Part shown: positions 1-10,600 of the stretch, piece by piece
Numbering within the stretch: position 1 is the stretch's first letter
Layout: each line of letters begins with the position of its first letter
Source: Haliotis asinina
Taxonomy: Eukaryota; Mollusca; Gastropoda; Lepetellida; Haliotidae
Direction of reading: 5' to 3'
DNA length: 64,000 nucleotides
NCBI RefSeq assembly: GCF_037392515.1
Contig: NC_090291.1
Span: forward strand, 28,072,001-28,136,000
Made by a program: the position numbers and the translations under genes
Notes under the pieces: model-generated
The model's input: the letters and a program-made list of their open reading frames with translations, nothing else
What the model was told of the DNA's origin: nothing
Database searches by the model: none

Positions 1-216
1 TATTGTATATTCATCCAGACTAAACTATTTGCTTCTCTCTTCCTTAGCAAATAGTATGGATTGGGAAAAGGAAACATATATACTTCTATTACTTTATCAG
101 GGGGAACAGGTTCTCAAAAACACTTGTAACAGCAGAAACCTTCAAAGAAACACACATTATTTAACAGTATTTCCATGATGAAGCTTACAAAGAAAAATGA
201 TCTGTGATATACTGAC

Positions 217-3200
217 CTGACCCAGTGACAGCACAGGCACAGATGTCTTTCCCAAGTAGAGCCACAGGGATAGTGGATGACTGAATTGGTGTGGGCCTCA
301 CAAATTTCATTGTGCTAAGAGCCTGCAAAATGAGATTGACATGCATTTGAGTGAATGAGTGAGTGAGTGAGATTAGTTTTACGCTGCACTCAGCAATATT
401 CCAGTTATATGGCAGCGGTCTGTAAATAATGGAGTCTGGACCAGACAATGCAGTGATCAATAGCAAGAGCATCAGTTTGCGCAATTGTGAACCGATGACA
501 TGTGTCAACCAAGTCTGTGACCCTCACCACCCGATCCTGTTAAGTTACCTCTTGCAACAAGAGGAATCCCCTTTTATGGCAGTGTGGGTTGCTGAAGGCC
601 TATTCTACCCTGGACCTTCACATTTGAGATTAAATATAGTAACAAATATTGTTCCATCATATACTTAAACACTTTCCAAGACTTGTCAATGATTTTTATG
701 GGTAGGATTAAAAACAATGCAGACAGCATGTAAATGATATTACAACAGGAAGAAAACCCCAAATGGTCACTTGCTGATAAGACAATGATTGTCAGGTCGA
801 ACCCATGACCAGGAGATCCTGGTTACAGCTGAAACTGTGCTTTGTTGCTGCACCTTGCACTTCAGTGCAGCCACATCAGTAGAGATCAAATCCACCCTTG
901 AAAAACCGGGTTAGAATTGGTCTTCAGTAACCCATCCTTGACATAAGAGGTGCCTGATGTGATCAGGTGGTCAGGCACACTGACTTGGCTGAAACGTCAT
1001 TTATCATAATTGCATAGATTGATGCTCATGATGTTGATTATTGGAATGTCTGGTCCAGATTCAATTACTTATAGGCCGCCACCATATAGCTGGAATACTG
1101 CTGAGTGTAGTGTTAAACAACAAACCAACCAAGCAAGAGATCAAATCTAGCGAATCATACAGAAGATTACATAGTTTCTTCCACACCATTGCATACATCA
1201 ACTACACAGATATCTGATGTGTACATGTGAGCAGGATGGCCATTAGGGCCCCTCAACAAGACTAACCCAAGCCGACTGAGCCACTTACCTTCAGTAGGGG
1301 TCTGGATATGTGCATGTCTTGAAAGAGAATTGTATCATCAAAAGAATCAATAGATTCAGAAAACTCAATTTTCTCATTCTCCTGCAACAAAAAACAACCC
1401 CACTCAACATTGACATCCCGCTATGTTAGATATATTACAACACAGAGTCCACTGCTTCACTTGACAGAATGTCTGGGTTGAGCACATCCAATTTATTGTC
1501 CCTTCAGTGAAAGTAATGCTTACACAATGCCATTTAGAAAGTGGTCAAATGTAACATATGTCATAATTGGGATTTCACTTTCTTAGTAAAGTACAAATTC
1601 TAGTACTTTTTTGTTGAGTCCCCTCCGTGATTTGAACCTGCACCCTCTGTCAAGTACCTATTTGCCAGCACACAAAGTCAGCCACCTAGCCCGCTCAGCC
1701 ACTGCGACTACCAAAGTGAAAGTAGCTTGCTGGGTGAGGGGAGGTAACTCTGATTATAGGTTGATATGTACTTAGAGCTTGCTTCATACAATGTATGTTT
1801 TAATACAGGAAGTTAACTCTTTCACATGTACTCATGTGATGACTTTCATGTAAACATTTCACCAAGATACAAGTTAGAAAAAGTATGAGTAATATTTCCA
1901 CATACAATTTCCGCTTCAGCTACATTTTTCTGCTTTTTCTTCTTCTTTTTCTCTTTTGTTCTGATCATGTCTGAAACCAAACATCAGGCAATGTACTTCC
2001 TGTCTAGACATATAACCATATTTGCCATTTGTTAACTACAGACTGATTCAGTGTTTAGAAAACGCACAGATTTTGAAGTATTCCAATCCATAAATACTGA
2101 ACTCGGTGAAGCAATTTCAACCAATCAATCAAAGAAATTTACACAACCCTGTAGAGGTTATGAATTGAAGAAAGTCCTCATTGGGGTACATATAAGCATT
2201 TAAATGTCCATTTTAAATCCTATGACAGTTGTAAATATATTTTTCAATAAAATATTTATACAAACCTGTAGAGGTTATGAATTGAAGAAAGTCCTCATTG
2301 GGGTACATATAAGCATTTAAATGTCCATTTTAAATCCTATGACAGTTGTAAATATATTTTTCAATAAAATATTTACAAAACAAAACACTCATTATATCTT
2401 GAGAGACCACAGCTACAGGGCCCCACCAGGCCCCTTACAACCAAGAGCAGGTAACTCTCGCTGACCTAGAATTGAGCTAATAGGTACTTCAAACTAATGG
2501 CTCGAACACATCAATCCCATTTGGACGAGGGATTTGCCACATTCTCAATAAAACCCAGAAAAATTAGTACCGTCACTAAAATTAGTAAAAACTTTCTGAG
2601 GAAATTGATTGAGTACAAATAGCATTTTACGAGTGAAAAGCATGACAAAACACCCCAACCAAATGCTCTCGGAGTGAGGAGTGAGTGAGTGAGTTTAGTT
2701 TTACGCCGCATTCAGCAATATCCCAGCTATATGGCGGCGGTCTGTAAATAATCGAGTCTGGACCAGACAATCCAGTGATCAACAACATGGGCATCAATCT
2801 GCATAATTGGGAACCGATGACATGTGTCAACCAAGTCAGCGAGCCTGACCACCCGATCCCGTTAGTCGCCTCTTACGACAATCTGAGTCGCCTTTTATGG
2901 CAAGCATGGGTTGCTGAAGGCCTATTCTACCCCGGGACCTTCACGGGTCTCTCGGAGTGAGGAAGGCAAGTTTAAATCAGCATTAACACAGACTCCCAAA
3001 TACCAAAATTTTAGGAAGAGGGAAAAACTGCTAGCGTACAAAAATCCCCTGAATAGTGAAAAGTGTAGCCGAACATGTGTATAATATATAAAAATATAAC
3101 CTTCCTGTGGCAGAAATGTAGCACTGCCCAACACACAGGGTTTAAACCAGCATCAAACAGAACCACAACAGCGTTACTAGGATGAACTGTGAAGCAGCAA

Positions 3201-6200
3201 GCATATACACACAAGTAAATAGCAGTTAATAAAATGCACGGGCAATATTTAAATGCTACAAGCTATAGCCATTTAAATACTAAACATAAAAAGCAAAACA
3301 GAAAATAGGGTAGCCGCACCTGCATGTACATACTAGTGAGTAAAGTTGAGTGATACGAAACGCATACGCTACCAAATTACTCAATAAGGACTTACCAGAA
3401 ATTAGTTGAACAGAGTGAGAATTTAGGCAAGCCTATCATATATAATGCAAACATAATATATGAACACCCTACTACAAGCTACAAGCTACAAGCTACCAAG
3501 AGCAAGTAGCAGGAAACCACCATCACAAGGTCCGCCACTTTGCCTGCCTACCACAAGACTGGACAACAGAGAACCCACAGCAAAGTCACAACAAAAGATG
3601 AATGAGAAAATCAATATATGAAATCCATCTAAAGCCCCTGCATGAAGAACGGCACCATACATACAGATTAAGACTCTTTTACACTCATTGTATCATCAGT
3701 AGGGAGAGAAAACTCAAAGTTAACACTACACACGTCTGTTCAACAGAATGACAGCATGAAAAGTGAGGTTGCCATCCCATGGCTGTAGGGGGCCTGGTGG
3801 GTGGGCCCTGTAGGGATGGTCTCACAAGACATAAGCAAGTTTTTTTTTTTGTAAATATTTTATTGAGAAATAAACTTACAACTGTGGTAGGGTTCAAAAT
3901 GGACATTTAAATGCTTATATGTACCCCAAGGAAGACTTCTTCTGAAAAAATATCCTTTAAATCATCCTCCAAAGGGACATTCAGGAACTATTAGACTAAG
4001 TCTGGCTTGAAAAGGCACTTCATCAGATTGTCATTCAGTGTTACACCTTATCCTCAAAACTGAATTTTGGGGTGGTTGGGTAGCTTCATCGCTCGTCATG
4101 CCAAAGACCCAGGTTTGATTCCTCACATTGGTACCCTGAAGACCCTGGTTCGATAACCCACATGGGTGTAATGTGTGAAGCCCATTTTGGGTGTTTCTCG
4201 CAGTGATATTGCTGAAATATTGCTAAAAGCTGTGTACAACTAAACTCACTCCCTTTACAGACTTTCAAGAATGGGCAGCAGCTCCAATATAAATGACTAC
4301 CAGTAATTATATATATATACAGGGTCTACTCTTGATTAATGACAAGAAACTAATGACATGTCATGTTGGATAACAGAAAATGGCTTCAACATATTTAATC
4401 ATCATCAACATTGGTACTAAGTGTGAAGAACAGTGTCCTAGACCAGTGGATACAAACATACCTAACACAAAAAGTACACTGCTACAGAAAACAACCCACC
4501 AGGTTTGAGATCTTCATCCTCATCTGAGGAACTCTCCATATCTTCCTCCACTTCATCATCAATACCATCCTTGTTGTTAACATTACCATTCTCATCAGCA
4601 TCCTGAAACACAACAGTATATCATTATTAGTCTGTTGTCTATTCATGCGCCATCAAAGATTCCAAAGAACAGATTGGACATTACATAAGATGTATGCTCA
4701 CACAAACATATACAACACCTTTCGTTTATGGAATCTGTGGGTCTCAGTCAAACCCTACTGTCCCACCAACATTAGAATGAGGTGTGTGAAAGACGTTGTA
4801 GTTTGATGATTCTGATAGGATGGAGGGTTCAAATTTGAAATATATCCTGAGATACTTGTGTTCATGAGTTCCCCAAAATGGTAAATGTCAAAGAGTTCAA
4901 TGTTAACTGAAATACTTTCTTAAGGCTCCCTCAGTGGCTCCTTTGATGTTTAAATTCCAAATGTATTAGTTGACCATATCATACAACATGTCTTCCAGTT
5001 TGATATATACTCATGGACAAAAGAAAGTGAACATTTTTTAATCTGAATTTTTTGCAAAGTTGTTCAAGTTAGTAAAATCCTTTTAGGCCAAACCAGGTCA
5101 CCCACACACTGACTAATCATGCGCCCAAATGCAGCATGCTGGCTGTGTACATATATCAGTGATATATCGAAGCACGTAAATTTTCAAAAAATGGCAAAAG
5201 GTGCATCTTGGAGATTTTGCAAAATGCTTGTCGAGAACTGGTATAAAAAGACAGTTAACAGCGCAGGAGACAGAAAGGGCCATAGGTATGAGGCAGATGG
5301 GTGCCAACAACAGTGTAGGTTTACTGTCATGGAATTCCTTCTATGAGTTGAGAACGATGTGAACCTAGTGAAGAGAGAACCTATGCCAAGACAAGGGTGA
5401 TAAACAAGTTTTTTTGTACCGCTTTCTTTCTCTTTTTTCTTGCTTCAGCTATTTTCTCATCAAGGGATGAAGCAGACTTTCTCTTCTTTGCCATTCTGAG
5501 CACAACATCTGGATCAAACGTGTCTGCAATGTCATACTGTGAACACAGAAATGAAGACAATGTAACAAAGTGATGACTGCTGGCAGAAAAACTACCTATA
5601 ATTTTTTATTAATATTAGTACTCTATAATAACTCCTTTCGTGTAACTGAAGTTTGGCACTTAGTACATACATAGCATGACTGAATGTTGTTTGTATCATG
5701 ATAGTCATTAGACAGTCCAGGGACCATTATGTGAGCATTGATCCACTCCATCATGTGTCCATGTGAGTCACTATGCCATGAGCCTCTTATCTCAACATTA
5801 ATTTTTGTGGCAAAGTCACAAAGTTGTTATTAGGTATCGTAGTTTTCCTTACTTATTCAGTTGCCTTTGCATATGATCAGTAGTGATAGTCAATGAAGAA
5901 ATGTATGTATAACCTTAAACTGTTCAATAAATTACAGTGGAAGCTGTCAAAACTGCCATCTGTCCAATCTCACAAGTTGTCAAAACCGGAATAAAATCTC
6001 CCATCCGTGGCTCATATATTAATCACCAGGTCTACAATCTGGCGTATTGTCTAAACCGGACTATTTCTTCAGTACCAATGAGTGCCAGTTTAGACAGCTT
6101 CCACTGTATATTACATTTGGTTCAAAAATTGCTAACATGGATAACCATGCAATATTAAGGGTTAGCTTTGGAAATAAATGTTACCATGGTTATTTGTAAT

Positions 6201-7395
6201 GCTAGAAAAGTACTTACCTGATCTGTGAATGAGAAGAAACTGTTGAACTCATTATTTCCCAATATTTTCTTCTTTTGCTGCTGCTTCACTGATGTACCCT
6301 GTCAGGAAAGGAAAATGTATTGCTTTTGTGTGCACTGAATTGATAAACAGGATAACTATGCAAATATTATGACTAGCAATGAGCACAGACTTTATTACAT
6401 TGTCACAAAAACACCAAAAAGGATAAATAAGGATTAGTATTTATACATAGACACTGGGATTATCCAGCCATTCAAGGACTACAGGAGATACCAGCTCAAT
6501 CACTTTGTTGATTGCACAGGTCCTCTAACTGTTCTACTTGGTTATAATGCCACATTTTCTTCTGGATAAAGAGTGGCATTATAACCATGATATACTGTAT
6601 ACAGAAAACACTAGTTCAGCTACCCAAACGTCATGTTCCTGCCAAGGCATACACCAACATATACCTTGGCAGGAACACGACGTTTAGCTAGCTGAACTAA
6701 GAAAACACTGGTTTGGCATCAGAGAAAGTTGGCCTAATCTCACACTGGGTTAATACGAAAACAATATACCATTATATTGGACCATTATCATCTTGTATCA
6801 AATGGACATTTGACTATCATCATCTTGAAAAAATTGAACAAAGCCAGGCTTTTCTGCCCCCATCTTGACATTTCTTGACAAAAATAATTTCATGTGAAGT
6901 CACATCTTTAATTCATGTAATACATGTTCTATTTATGATTACACTTTCTAAGCTAAATACAGATTCTAGTACTTTGTTGAGTCGAGTCCCATCTGGGATT
7001 CGAACCTACATTCTTCGAGTCTGGCGAGGCGTTGAGTACATACATATCGTAATTTAAGCTTTGACATTGCAAAATATGGTGTATTTTCTCAGTTTAGCAG
7101 TGTTAAGCACTGACTTCAAACAAGATAATATGGAGTCTGTCTAGCATTATGCCGAACCGTGGTGTACACATATCGAATATTCAGACACGTGCTTCTGTTT
7201 TGATTTGTACTGCCTACAGTTTGAAAAGGAAAATGTGACATCTGGCGTGTAGGTAAATCCCGCTTAAAATAAACGGATGCTGGTGTTTCAGTCCCTCATT
7301 ACCTCATCTTCACTAGCTGAAGATTCTTGAGCCACATCGACCTCTTCGTCTTCTTCTATCGTCCCAATAAATCCCAACGTGTGAAAGTCGGCCAT
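217..7395 (-). CDS. DDX27: DEAD-box RNA helicase DDX27, 5' part (7 exons, partial at left edge)
   Basis: Nucleolar ATP-dependent RNA helicase of the DDX27/Drs1 family, which works in large-subunit rRNA processing. Exons in transcription order are 7303-7395, 6218-6298, 5420-5536, 4500-4602, 1906-1970, 1289-1381 and 217-322. All have GT/AG borders and the reading phase is kept throughout, giving 219 codons plus one base. The start is ATG 7393-7395 (MADFHTLGFIGTIEEDEE), like the acidic N-terminus of the family. Residues about 60-150 alternate acidic and Lys/Arg-rich stretches (a likely nucleolar signal, e.g. KEKKKKKKQK). The isolated aromatic and Q motif follow (FQDMHISRPLLK near residue 173, PTPIQ ending at 198), then the start of Walker motif I (AVTGSG, about 215-220). 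The last exon ends inside motif I, so GKT and the remaining helicase core lie off the left edge. Introns carry SINEs and foldback elements. Confidence 0.93.
352..620 (-). mobile_element. SINE-A copy with 8-bp target-site duplication
   Basis: Full-length copy of the common ~270-bp SINE called SINE-A here. On the minus strand it starts near the GAAGGTCC head and ends with a GTAAAAC tail followed by an (ACTC)n run. It is flanked by CATTTGAG at 344-351 and 621-628, a target-site duplication that fixes the ends. It lies just upstream of the last DDX27 exon in the window. Confidence 0.85.
903..1130 (+). mobile_element. SINE-A copy, diverged
   Basis: Same family as 352-620 in the opposite orientation. 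The CTTCAGTAACCCATCCTTGA head region, the middle GTCTGGTCCAGA block and the AATACTGCTGAGTGTAGTG tail are recognisable, though the tail is eroded. It lies in a DDX27 intron. Confidence 0.75.
1600..1725 (-). mobile_element. tRNA-derived SINE head (partial)
   Basis: On the minus strand an A-box-like TGGCTGAGCGGGCTAGG precedes a B-box-like GGTTCAAATC about 60 bp later. No cloverleaf can be drawn, so this is a tRNA-derived SINE fragment, not a tRNA gene. Shorter B-box remnants in the same orientation occur near 6990 and 8015. Confidence 0.5.
2146..2379. repeat. Tandem duplication, 117-bp unit, two copies
   Basis: Two nearly identical 117-bp units, each starting near CCTGTAGAGGTTATGAATTG, lie head to tail. 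A diverged inverted relative of the same sequence, including the GGGCCC block that follows, is at about 3770-3930. Confidence 0.9.
2680..2948 (-). mobile_element. SINE-A copy with perfect 14-bp target-site duplication
   Basis: Best-preserved SINE-A in the window. The flanking duplication CTCTCGGAGTGAGG at 2666-2679 and 2949-2962 is perfect, so the insertion is recent. On the minus strand it runs from ACCCGTGAAGGTCC to the (ACTC)n tail. Confidence 0.92.
3770..3930 (-). repeat. Inverted homologue of the 2146-2440 repeat
   Basis: The reverse complement matches the 117-bp unit (TTGGGGTACATATAAGCATT and following) and the GGCCCC-rich block at about 2396-2440. Together the two form inverted ends around 2440-3770, which suggests a larger unidentified element into which the SINE at 2680 inserted. 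Confidence 0.65.
4072..4257 (+). mobile_element. SINE-B copy (tRNA-headed, shared tail)
   Basis: A tRNA-like head with B box (CTGGTTCGATAACCC) is followed by the ACATGGGTGTAATGTGTGAA body and the tail ATATTGCTAAAAGC...ACTAAACTCACTC. The head carries an extra partial duplication of its B-box region. The tail matches that of SINE-A. Confidence 0.75.
5935..6106. mobile_element. 172-bp pogo/Tc1-type MITE with TA target site
   Basis: Inverted ends of about 23 bp begin CAGTGGAAGCTGTC on both sides with two mismatches, and are flanked by TA (5933-5934 and 6107-6108). There is no coding capacity. The terminal sequence and TA duplication point to a Tc1/mariner-superfamily MITE of pogo type. Confidence 0.8.
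6540..6586. repeat. Perfect 14-bp stem hairpin
   Basis: GGTTATAATGCCAC at 6540-6553 and its exact complement at 6573-6586 enclose a 19-base loop. It lies next to the foldback element at 6612 in a DDX27 intron. Confidence 0.7.
6612..6699. mobile_element. 88-bp foldback MITE with 9-bp target duplication
   Basis: Arms of about 35 bp (6613-6647 and 6664-6698) are near-perfect complements, including the core TTCCTGCCAAGG. The element is bounded by AGAAAACAC at 6603-6611 and 6700-6708. A 9-bp duplication fits the Mutator-like superfamily, but the class is inferred from that length only. Confidence 0.7.
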
Positions 7396-7693
7396 TTTCA
7401 ATTATATGAGAAAAGCTAATTTTAAGTATATTTTCGCATTTCCTTACAAGCCGCGTTTTCTTTAACAGGCCTTAGTGTTGACTCATCATAGTTATTACAA
7501 ACATAATACTGATTTTAGAACTAGATGATTTGTTTTGAATGTGTTTTATCGTAAAAAATATATTTAATGGGAAACAAAATACACCTGCTTTACTCATGTA
7601 GTTGTGGCGCCAGTTTGCATGTTCAGCATTAAGTATTTACGAACTTTAGTTATATCGAAGTCAGGGAATCAGTTTTGCACAACAGCACTAGCT
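7396..7693. promoter_or_regulatory. Divergent promoter region between DDX27 and FEN1
   Basis: The two start codons are 298 bp apart and point away from each other, so promoters and both 5' UTRs must fit here unless there are untranslated upstream exons. A palindromic TGGCGCCA lies at 7605-7612 and resembles an E2F-type core; that would suit a replication gene, but it is only a motif match. No convincing TATA box is placed for either gene. A shared promoter is inferred from geometry alone. Confidence 0.6.
7619..7693 (+). other. In-frame upstream extension of FEN1 (possible leader, 25 codons)
   Basis: ATG 7619-7621 opens the same frame as the FEN1 start with no stop between, adding 25 residues that begin [16 protein letters not shown]. 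The stretch has two Lys and one Arg, no acidic residue, and is rich in Ser, Thr and hydrophobics, as expected of a mitochondrial presequence. It could equally be an open 5' UTR by chance. Which ATG is used cannot be told from DNA alone. Confidence 0.35.
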
Positions 7694-10600
7694 ATGGGTA
7701 TTCAAGGCCTGTCAAAACTTCTCGGCGACTGTGCTCCAAGTTCAATGAAGGACAATGACATAAAGAATTACTTTGGTGAGTCAGATTAATAGCCTTTGGG
7801 TTTCTGAAATCACATGGCTTTTGATCTGTAAACAAACCAATTTCCCATCTTTCATGTTTTATCACTTGTGGCGATTTGTTCACGTGTAAAGGGTGGCTAG
7901 TACATCTCTCAAAATGGCCAAATGGACTCTTGCGAATGCCCCCCTAATCATCGTAGACAAAGTACGTGGAGCATCCAAAAACGTTTCGAGTTTCAGCATG
8001 TCTATAATGGGATTCGAACCAAAGACCTTCAACACTAATCTGAAAACGACAACATCCGTTGAATGACTTATTAGTGGGTCAGACTGACATGTGAAACGTA
8101 AAGTACCTAATGTCCTGTTCTCTGAAACACCATTCATAAACACTGCACATGAGAATGACAAGTTATGGTAATTTAACAAATCTGATTTTATTTCAGAGTG
8201 TAACGATCTGTTATATGATTTATTATTTGTTAGCAAAAAAGACACTTAACAGTTATGGTTAATGTTGAATTTTGTTTTATTTTAAGATAACGAGCATATT
8301 TTTCTTTTTTTCAAGGTCGAAAAGTTGCAATTGATGCCTCTATGAGTATTTACCAGTTCCTGATTGCAGTCAGGTCTGACGGATCACAGCTGATGAATGA
8401 AGAAGGGGAGACAACCAGGTTATTTTGCGTTCAAGTCAAAGTCAAAAATATTTATCATGCTTAAGGCCTCTGGCCCATATACATGTAATACAAGTATATT
8501 ATCAGCACATATTACAGACATTTCACGAAGAATTTAGAGTTCAGATAAGATATTGCTTCTAAGGACAACAACATGTTTTACACAGAGGGCAAGATTACGT
8601 ATTACATTTTCATTTTTGGAGCATAGAATAGAAACAGGCAGTTGAGGGATATTTTAGTAGGTAGTTATTTGGGATATATTTTTTCCTTAAATCGACGTAA
8701 TATAGGCATACAAAAATGAAGTGGCTTTCATGTCCTATGGCAGAGTTACCATGGTTACATAGTGGAGATATCCTTGACCGTCTCTCTATTGAAAGTCGTC
8801 TGCCCTTGTTTACTGATAAGTTTATTAAGCCCAATCGAAAACTGACAAATATACGCCTGATATTTCTAGATGTCAATACAGATAGATACAGTTCAGGTTG
8901 AATTAAGCTCTTATGCGATGTGTACAGCTGATATCTAGAACTATTGTCTAAACAGGAGTGCCATTCTTGGTGATACATGCTAACAGACTGTTCTTGAAAT
9001 TGCTTAAGAAATAGATTAATATTACCAACTGTTTGATTTAGCCACACAAATCCAAATCCAAAAAATTAAAATAAAATAAGAGGTTTCTAATATGGGACGC
9101 CCATGTTGTCTTACCCCTATCACCTATAAATACAAGCATGTTGTAAGCTAGTTTTGGGATTCTTTGTTGGTGCATTCCAAGGATCTTTAGTCAATATTTT
9201 AGACATCTGATTTGTGAATTTATATATATCAGATACCTACTGCATTCTTCATAGACCATACAATTTGGCATTGCTTGCATTTAAAATTAAATTTAAAAAT
9301 TTAATTTCTCTAAACATTCACAGTGTTGGAATCCCCAAATTTCAGAGCCATAAAGCATAATCGGTTGGATTTGTGCATCAAACAACTTAAAAAATATTTT
9401 CGGGGTTAAAATTCCAAAGTTCCGGGAAACTGACGTAACATTAATAAGAGCCTTCTTAGCATGAGATATTAGATCTGTAGCACTTTTTGTAAAGTTCATG
9501 GTATGTAAAGTCCAAGATAGGTATATTGATTAACAATAGACACATTTTTGCCATTCAGCCCACCTGTTCTAAAGATAACTATGTTTGTCTTGTCAAAATT
9601 AACAAATAATTTCCATTCATTTGTATAATGTTCCAAGATATTCAGTTGGTTTTGTAGGCCAGCATTAGTATCTGACACTAAAATTACATCATCATCATGC
9701 TAAATATTCATACTTTTGTTTTTCAAACAGAACTCAGGTTTTTTTAAAGCTTATCACATCTTTTAGTTGGTTACGTAAAGCATTACCTGTAGAACAATGC
9801 TTTTGTTACAAATTATTTGATCATTACTCCTCTTGTTCAAATGGAGTCGAAATGGAGTTACAGGGCTTTTTTGGATAGGTAGCCTTGGCCAACAGTACTG
9901 GAAAAGCATCTAAGCAGTATGTACAGGGATTAAAATGTATCAGGTGGTTACTCGCCCTTTGAAGATACTGCAGTGTAATATTTTTGTGACACTAGTGTAT
10001 TACCACTTCATGTGATGTCATAATGGTTATATTTATGATGTCACAATGTTCGTCACAATGCCAATGCCTCTGTCACAATGGTATTAGGCCTTGCTGCATT
10101 GGCGGAAAATTGATATGAGAGTTATCACTCTATAGCCAGTGTCTATTTTATGTTACTAAGGTAATAAACAGAATACTAAACTTGCTTCCATGAAATACTG
10201 TTGTTATTAAACTCATGAAAGATTTAGCATCAAAATCACTTCACTCATTTGGTACCAGTTATTAACACTTTGAACAAAATTGGTATTGTATGGACGATCA
10301 TTTTGTATCTTCTTTGTCATACCCAGATAGATTGTTGCTGTAAATATCAATATTTGATCTGCCTTGTCCTTACTACATACATTGTACCATGTGGTAGCTG
10401 GCTGTTTGTGTTGTAGACAGCAACATTTAGTGACATCTAGTGTTGGAAACAATATCTTGACATTGTTGCTCATTACTCTTCGGTAGAATTAAAGAGTGAT
10501 TGGCTGGCCCTATTTTCCAGATATTGTGTGTCATAAGATATGACTTAATGCACCTTGTCATACTCAGTCATGTTTTTCTTCAGTCACTTGATGGGGATGT

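Noticed and set aside
185..508. 107-codon minus-strand open frame
   Set aside because: Joins a SINE-A, intron sequence and the real DDX27 exon 217-322; only the exon part is coding.
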